Position numbers and translations under genes: made by a program. A stretch of DNA of 9,978 nt from Spirochaetaceae bacterium (GTDB lineage Bacteria > Spirochaetota > Spirochaetia > SZUA-6 > Fen-1364), in the NCBI GenBank assembly GCA_003170115.1, contig PMZS01000263.1, forward strand, positions 1 through 9,978. Direction: 5' to 3'. Under the pieces are notes generated by a model. That model was given only the letters and a program-made list of their open reading frames with translations. It made no database searches and was not told the origin of the DNA. Shown here one piece after another: positions 5,603 through 9,978 of the stretch; the first letter of the stretch is position 1, and each line of letters begins with the position of its first letter.

Positions 5603-6961
5603 ATGCCAGAAGTGATCAGCGCGGTCGGTATCAGCGACATCGGTCTGTACGTGCCCCCGCCCGTCATCGATCTGGAAAACCTCGTGCAGCGGCGTGTCCG
5701 CCTCAACCCCCGTCTGGTCCGGCACCTCGAGCGCGCCTGCCGTGTCACGGGCCAGAAGGCGATACGGTTCCCCGAGATCTGGGAAGACTGCGCCACGCTG
5801 GCCGCGTCTGCCATACGAACTCTCGTCCTCCAGAATGCGGGGATCGACGTGAAGAACGTGCGCCATCTCGCGGTGGGCACCGAAACGGGCGTCGATCATT
5901 CGAAACCGGTCTCGGCGTACGCGCAGGGCATGCTGCAGCGCGCCGGGATCGACCTGCCGGGCTCGCTGTCCAGCTTCCAGGTCCAGCACGCCTGCGCCGG
6001 CGGGACGATGGCACTCCTGAGCGTGGCCGCAATGCTCGCCGCGGGCGGCAGACCCGCTGATTCCGGGATCGTGGTGAGCTCGGATGTGGCGCGCTACGAG
6101 ACGGAGTCGACGGCGGAAATTACGCAGGGCGCGGGTGCGGTTGCCCTTCACGTGCAGAGCTCACCCCGCCTGCTCGAGCTGGACCTCTCCACCGTCGGCT
6201 ACTGTTCCGCGGACGTGGACGATTTCTTCCGCCCTCTGGGGTCGATCACGGCACGAGTGAACGGCAGCTACTCGATGCGCTGCTACTCGGAGAGCCTCGA
6301 AGCGGCCTTCCTGGACTTCTGCGCCCGTTCGGGGACCAGGCCGGAGAACGCGCTCCTGGACACCGATTATTTCGTGCTTCATACCCCGTTCCGCAACATG
6401 CCTGAAAGCGCCATGGAGAAGCTCTTCGAAAAGGTGCTCGGATACGACGCGCAGAAGACCCGCGCCGTGCTGGCGGAGAAGAGCTTCGCGGCGGCGATCG
6501 ACCCCCTGGCACGGATCGGCAACCTGTATGCCGGCTCGCTCACCGCCGCACTGGCGTTCCTTCTGGAGGACCGGTTCCGTGCGCTGGGCAGCGGGATCGC
6601 CGGAAGGAAGATCCTCCTGGCCTCGTACGGCTCGGGCAACACAATGGTGATCCTTCAGGCGCGCATCGCCCCGTCGGCAGCGGAGGTCATCGCCCGGTGG
6701 CGGCTGGGCAACGTGTTCAGCTCCGCGCGCACCGCGAGCTTCGAGGAGTACGAGGCCTGGGCGGCCGGCCCCGTGCAGCCCGAGCTGCACGCGCGCCTCA
6801 TGGAAAACGCCCAGGTCCCGCCGGATACTTTCCTGCTTTCCGGCATACGCAAGGATGGATATCGTGAGTACGAGTTCAGCACGGCACAGGGGCTCGCAAA
6901 CCGGGGCGAGGAAAGAGAAACACCTGACGATCTGCACGGATCCGTCGCGGTTCCGGGTTGA
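5603..6961 (+). CDS. mvaS: Hydroxymethylglutaryl-CoA synthase
   Basis: This 452-residue thiolase-fold enzyme condenses acetyl-CoA with acetoacetyl-CoA to HMG-CoA, the first committed precursor of the mevalonate pathway, in the cytoplasm. The catalytic residues are in place: Glu94 in GTETGVDHSK, Cys131 in QHACAGGT and His260 in LHTPFRNM. The FFRPLGS/NGSYSMRCY block (208-228) and the late SYGSGNT motif are also typical. ATG 5603 was chosen over ATG 5585 because GGAGG sits five bases before it, and the protein then begins immediately before the conserved VGISDIGLYVP. Family members usually end near the GIRKDGYREYEF position, but here the frame runs about 27 residues further through the start of the isomerase gene. 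It leads a two-gene unit with the isomerase. Because the locus holds other mevalonate genes, a polyketide beta-branching HMG synthase is unlikely. Confidence 0.93.
   Translation: MPEVISAVGISDIGLYVPPPVIDLENLVQRRVRLNPRLVRHLERACRVTGQKAIRFPEIWEDCATLAASAIRTLVLQNAGIDVKNVRHLAVGTETGVDHSKPVSAYAQGMLQRAGIDLPGSLSSFQVQHACAGGTMALLSVAAMLAAGGRPADSGIVVSSDVARYETESTAEITQGAGAVALHVQSSPRLLELDLSTVGYCSADVDDFFRPLGSITARVNGSYSMRCYSESLEAAFLDFCARSGTRPENALLDTDYFVLHTPFRNMPESAMEKLFEKVLGYDAQKTRAVLAEKSFAAAIDPLARIGNLYAGSLTAALAFLLEDRFRALGSGIAGRKILLASYGSGNTMVILQARIAPSAAEVIARWRLGNVFSSARTASFEEYEAWAAGPVQPELHARLMENAQVPPDTFLLSGIRKDGYREYEFSTAQGLANRGEERETPDDLHGSVAVPG
6851..6855 (+). promoter_or_regulatory. Ribosome-binding site deciding the fni start
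   Basis: AAGGA lies within the mvaS coding sequence, eight bases before the GTG at 6864. It supports initiation inside the upstream gene rather than after its stop at 6961. Confidence 0.6.
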
Positions 6962-7964
6962 GGGGGGAGGAGCCGGATTCCAGGGTGTGCGCTTCGCGCA
7001 TGATGCCCTCCCCGAGATCGCAGAGCACGAGCTGGACACCACTGAGACGTTCCTCGGCGCAAGAGTGGCGCTGCCCTTTTTCATCTCCTGCATGACCGGG
7101 GGCTCCGAGGGGGGATTCAAGGCCAACCGCCTGCTCGCCACGGCGGCCCAGGAGCTGCGCATTCCCGTCGGCCTGGGCTCCATCCGCGTGCTTCTGGAAA
7201 ACCCCGCGCTTTTCCCGCACTTCCACGTCAAGCCGCTGGCTCCCGATGTCCCCGTGCTGGCGAATATCAGCGCCGTGCAGGTGCGCGACGGCGACATCCC
7301 GACGCTCATGTCCCTCGTCCAGCGGCTGGAGGTCCAGGCAATCGTCGTTCACCTGAACGCCGGCCAGGAGCTGTTCCAGCCGGAAGGAGACAGGGATTTT
7401 CGAGGCCTGAAGCAGGCGATCGCACGGCTGTGCGAGCAAAGCCCGCTGCCGGTGATCGTGAAGGAGACCGGTTTCGGGATCGTGCCTTCTCTCGTGCGGG
7501 AGCTGCTGCGCGCCGGCGCGGCCTATGTGGACCTGGCCGGGGCGGGCGGCACCAACTGGATCACCGTCGAATCCTACCGGCTTCCCAGGGAAGCGCGCGC
7601 GGCGGCGGCCGAGTTCGCCGACTGGGGCGTTCCCACCGCCGTGCTTCTGGCTGCCTGCCGCACGGGCAGGGACCGTGTGCTCGCTTCCGGCGGCGTGAGG
7701 TCCGGCATGGACGCGGCAAAGGCGGTGGCCATGGGCGCCGCCCTGGCCGGTATGGCACTCCCCGCGATCCGCGCGGTGACCGCGGGAGGCGCCGAGGGCG
7801 TGGTGAAAACATTCCGTCGCCTTGAAAAGACGCTGCGCACGGTCATGCTCCTCACGGGGTCACGCACCACGGCCGACCTCCGGCGGGGCACCGTGTGGCT
7901 TGAGCCGGCGCTGGCCGCATCCGTGGAGTCCTTCGAGCGCGCCGAGGGCCTCAGGCCAGGATGA
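6864..7964 (+). CDS. fni: Type II isopentenyl-diphosphate delta-isomerase (FMN-dependent)
   Basis: This 366-residue TIM-barrel flavoprotein interconverts IPP and DMAPP using reduced FMN. Visible family motifs are RKEKHL near the N-terminus, SCMTGGSEGG (75-84), VHLNAGQELFQPEGD with His163, Asn165, Gln168 and Glu169, VKETGFGI, DLAGAGGTNW, ASGGVRSGMDAAKA and the C-terminal LTGSRTTADLRRG. The GTG at 6864 was chosen because AAGGA (6851-6855) precedes it by eight bases. It is also the only usable start between that point and RKEKHL; ATG 6855 lies inside the ribosome-binding site. The N-terminus therefore overlaps the end of mvaS by 98 bp in another frame, implying translational coupling. Its stop overlaps the convergent mevalonate kinase gene by 14 bp. 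It is unrelated in sequence to the type I isomerase Idi. Confidence 0.93.
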   Translation: MSTSSARHRGSQTGARKEKHLTICTDPSRFRVEGGGAGFQGVRFAHDALPEIAEHELDTTETFLGARVALPFFISCMTGGSEGGFKANRLLATAAQELRIPVGLGSIRVLLENPALFPHFHVKPLAPDVPVLANISAVQVRDGDIPTLMSLVQRLEVQAIVVHLNAGQELFQPEGDRDFRGLKQAIARLCEQSPLPVIVKETGFGIVPSLVRELLRAGAAYVDLAGAGGTNWITVESYRLPREARAAAAEFADWGVPTAVLLAACRTGRDRVLASGGVRSGMDAAKAVAMGAALAGMALPAIRAVTAGGAEGVVKTFRRLEKTLRTVMLLTGSRTTADLRRGTVWLEPALAASVESFERAEGLRPG

Positions 7965-8901
7965 CGCGCGGGGGAACGGTAAGAACGATTCCCGCTTCCG
8001 CCGCCACGGCTTCAAGCCGGGAGACGATGAGAAGGGCTGACGGCTTGTCCCGCGCGATCGCGAAAAACGCGCCGCCCCCGCCCGCGCCGCTCAATTTGCC
8101 GCCAAGGGATCCGGCTGCCCCCGCCGTTTCAAGCAATCGATCCAGCTCCGGCGTGCTCAATCCCAGCGAGCGAAGCTGATCCATCGCCCTGCCGGCGAGA
8201 TCGCCGAGAACCTCCACGATACGCGCCGCACCTGACTGAAAAGCATGGGCCGCTTCGGCCGCGATGCCTCCCAGCGTGTCGATCGAGGCACGGGCCCGCT
8301 TGTCTCCGGACTTCACGCGTACGGCAAGGCCGCCGACAAGGGCCGCGCAGGCCGCATCCCGGGGCACGGCGCCCACGACGAGATGCAACGCGCTGCCTGG
8401 GACCCGCCGGTATGCGGGAAGCCCCCCGGGCCGGGGTCGCAGCACGCACATTCCGCCCAGCAGGGAAAGCCCCGTGTCCACGCCCGAGGGCGTACCGTGG
8501 AAGATGCGCTCCGCGTCGTGCGCCAGCTCCCAGGCTCTGATGACCTCCCCGTCGATTTCCTCGCCCGCCCCCGCATGCGCGAGAGCGGCCCGGGCGAATG
8601 CTCCGCAGAGAGCGGCGGAGCTTCCGAAGCCGGCTTTTCGCGCCACCGCGGATTCTATCTGTACGGCGCACCGCCCGTGCGACGTGAGACCGGGAATGGC
8701 CTTCTCCAGACCGGACAATATCTCCCTGACTCCGTCGCGGTCCTCCCGCGGGATCGAGTCCAGGCCCCACTCCGGCATCATCGCTCCGAGGCGCACGGTG
8801 GTGCCCTCGGGCAGCGACATACCCACGGCCGGGTGGCCGTACACGGCGGCATGCTCGCCGAACAGGATCAGCTTGCCGGAGGAGCGGCCTATTCCCCCCA
8901 T
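7951..8901 (-). CDS. mvk: Mevalonate kinase
   Basis: This 316-residue GHMP-family kinase phosphorylates mevalonate to 5-phosphomevalonate with ATP in the cytoplasm. The three GHMP motifs are clear: GKLILFGEHAAVYG (9-22) with its His17, the phosphate loop GFGSSAA (91-97), and KLSGAGGGGAFFAI (about 269-282). The catalytic aspartate is Asp142 in GTPSGVDT, and Glu131 is a likely metal ligand. The GEHxxVYG signature favours mevalonate kinase over the other GHMP enzymes. ATG 8901 overlaps the end of the phosphomevalonate kinase gene by 13 bp, so it is probably translated by coupling; only a weak GGGTG lies before it. The gene is last in the minus-strand unit and meets fni tail to tail with no space for a terminator. 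Confidence 0.92.
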   Translation of the reverse strand: MGGIGRSSGKLILFGEHAAVYGHPAVGMSLPEGTTVRLGAMMPEWGLDSIPREDRDGVREILSGLEKAIPGLTSHGRCAVQIESAVARKAGFGSSAALCGAFARAALAHAGAGEEIDGEVIRAWELAHDAERIFHGTPSGVDTGLSLLGGMCVLRPRPGGLPAYRRVPGSALHLVVGAVPRDAACAALVGGLAVRVKSGDKRARASIDTLGGIAAEAAHAFQSGAARIVEVLGDLAGRAMDQLRSLGLSTPELDRLLETAGAAGSLGGKLSGAGGGGAFFAIARDKPSALLIVSRLEAVAAEAGIVLTVPPRVILA

Positions 8902-9833
8902 GTCACACCCGTGTCCGCCCGCAAAACGAGACGAATGCCTTCAAGGTCCGGCGGCGTCTGCGCGCCGGGAGGGAGAAGGCAGAGCCCCAGCTCATTGCCC
9001 GCGCCCACCGCCTTGCACCATTTCGGGTCGAGCCCCGGCGGGACAGGCACTTCCGCGGGAACTCCGATGGCGCTGCCCAGCTCGATGCCCAGCTCCCGGC
9101 AGGCGCTGAACCAGAGCAGGGACCGGGCATCGAAGCCGGCCTGAACGAATGAAAGGATGGCGTTGCTCGACTCGCGCAGGTAGTCCCGCGCCGCGGCTGG
9201 ATTGCGCTCCTTCCACGTCAAATACCTGGCAACTGCATCCGCCGTGGAAACGGGCGCGGGGCCGGCAAAAAGGAGCACTCGAGGGTCGCCGGGCAGGGTA
9301 CACGGGTCCCACACCGGCGAGGCGCCGCCGCGGAAGAGGCCTGTTCCTCCATGGAATGATGTCGTGATGTCGTACCCGCTGCCCCGGCCACCCTGGGCCC
9401 GTCGGTGCGCCCGCAAGGCCAGCAGCTCCGCCTCCGGTCCGCGTGCCGCGGAATCCTCGCCGGCCGACTCCAGAAGGCCGCAGACAAGCGCCACGCTCAC
9501 CGCGGCACTCGAGCCAAGACCGGCTTTCCTGCCATCGCGGGAAAAGAAATCGGAGGAATCGAGAAAAACCTTCGCCGCGCACGACCTGCCGAGCCGCTCG
9601 GACACAACGTCCACCGCGGCATCGATGAGCGGGCTTTCGCCCCGACGCTTCGGTGTCCAGGAGATCGGGCTGCCGGACCACACGGCCTCGATGACAAGGC
9701 TTCGGGCGGGGGATGCCTCCAGACGCACCCGGGTGCCCACGGCCATGGCGAGTCCCCACCCGCCTTCTTCCAGCACCGCGTACTCGCCGAGCAGGAGGAT
9801 GTTGCCGGGCACGGTGAGGCGCACCCGGCTCAA
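8889..9833 (-). CDS. mvaK2: Phosphomevalonate kinase
   Basis: This 314-residue GHMP kinase is predicted to convert 5-phosphomevalonate to 5-diphosphomevalonate. It shows VPGNILLLGEYAVLE (8-22), with Glu-Tyr where mevalonate kinase has Glu-His, the phosphate loop AGLGSSAAVSVAL (104-116), and GRGSGYDITTSFHGG with the probable catalytic Asp155; all are characteristic of bacterial phosphomevalonate kinases. The third GHMP motif is atypical: KAVGAGNELGL (about 274-284) replaces the usual GAGGGD-type loop. The start is TTG 9833, which overlaps the stop of the decarboxylase gene (TTGA). There is no Shine-Dalgarno, so translation is probably coupled. The protein is slightly shorter than most family members, and ERG8-type homologues are longer. 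Position between decarboxylase and mevalonate kinase genes supports the assignment. Confidence 0.87.
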   Translation of the reverse strand: MSRVRLTVPGNILLLGEYAVLEEGGWGLAMAVGTRVRLEASPARSLVIEAVWSGSPISWTPKRRGESPLIDAAVDVVSERLGRSCAAKVFLDSSDFFSRDGRKAGLGSSAAVSVALVCGLLESAGEDSAARGPEAELLALRAHRRAQGGRGSGYDITTSFHGGTGLFRGGASPVWDPCTLPGDPRVLLFAGPAPVSTADAVARYLTWKERNPAAARDYLRESSNAILSFVQAGFDARSLLWFSACRELGIELGSAIGVPAEVPVPPGLDPKWCKAVGAGNELGLCLLPPGAQTPPDLEGIRLVLRADTGVTWGE

Positions 9834-9978
9834 GGGAAATGCGGCCCGTACCGCAGCCCGGGTCCGGGCCGGCAGAGCAAGGTCTGGATGCCGCCCCCGA
9901 GGGATCCCACTCTGCCGACGATGGCATCCACGTCCTTCGCGAGGCAGAGAATCTTCACCTGGGGACCCGCATCGATCG
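9830..9978 (-). CDS. mvaD: Diphosphomevalonate decarboxylase, C-terminal end only
   Basis: The last 48 codons of a gene entering from the right edge are visible in this frame. They contain IDAGPQVKILCL, which matches the conserved segment of mevalonate diphosphate decarboxylases around the catalytic aspartate (Asp302 in the yeast enzyme, in FDAGPNA). Near the C-terminus is CRPGPGLRYGP, matching the family's SRPGPGxR ending. The enzyme performs the ATP-dependent decarboxylation of diphosphomevalonate to IPP, the step just before the isomerase encoded nearby. Its TGA stop (9830-9832) overlaps the TTG start of the phosphomevalonate kinase gene. The rest of the protein is outside the window, so relatives such as phosphomevalonate decarboxylase or mevalonate 3-kinase cannot be formally excluded. 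The presence of a phosphomevalonate kinase favours the classical enzyme. Confidence 0.82.
   Translation of the reverse strand, partial: IDAGPQVKILCLAKDVDAIVGRVGSLGGGIQTLLCRPGPGLRYGPHFP

Noticed and set aside
6161..7309. Minus-strand open frame of 382 codons across mvaS and fni
   Set aside because: It is antisense to two well-supported enzymes, spans their junction and shows no recognisable domain.
8245..9144. Plus-strand open frame of 299 codons over mvk and mvaK2
   Set aside because: It is the antisense shadow of two GHMP kinases in GC-rich DNA and has no motif of its own.

Overview
This is a GC-rich, gene-dense stretch of a bacterial chromosome. The organism is most likely a diderm (Gram-negative-type) bacterium, because the first gene encodes a patatin fused to an Omp85-type outer-membrane beta-barrel. 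It also carries an isoprenoid mevalonate pathway with type II IPP isomerase, which is the minority solution among diderm bacteria. That combination would fit high-GC lineages such as Myxococcota, Acidobacteriota or related uncultivated phyla, but the sequence alone does not decide between them.

Left part (1-4413). The 3' part of a patatin/POTRA/barrel protein (+) is followed, with a 4-base GTGA overlap, by what looks like a broken remnant of a PfkB-family sugar kinase. The remnant's end overlaps the tail of a convergent gene (-) for a conserved protein of about 472 residues and unknown function. A 74-bp divergent intergenic region separates that gene from a PduO-type cob(I)alamin adenosyltransferase (+). 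A 276-bp gap follows; it contains a perfect 19-bp-arm palindrome nested inside a second, imperfect inverted repeat.

Middle (4414-5602). A two-gene minus-strand unit encodes an exported dienelactone-hydrolase-family protein and then a small protein that resembles a FliG C-terminal domain. A 77-bp divergent region with good ribosome-binding sites on both sides leads into the next block.

Right part (5603-9978). Five genes of the mevalonate pathway lie in two convergent units. HMG-CoA synthase and type II IPP isomerase are on the plus strand. Diphosphomevalonate decarboxylase (only its C-terminal end), phosphomevalonate kinase and mevalonate kinase are on the minus strand. Together they cover acetoacetyl-CoA to HMG-CoA, then mevalonate to IPP and DMAPP. 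HMG-CoA reductase is not in the window. The genes are tightly packed: a 98-bp overlap between the two plus-strand genes, TTGA and 13-bp overlaps within the minus-strand unit, and a 14-bp tail-to-tail overlap where the units meet.

I see no tRNA, rRNA, CRISPR array, transposase or phage gene. The most unusual items are the nested palindrome at 4308-4394, the compressed convergent mevalonate locus, the kinase remnant, the unassigned conserved protein and the FliG-C-like small protein. None of them amounts to clear evidence for a wholly new system.
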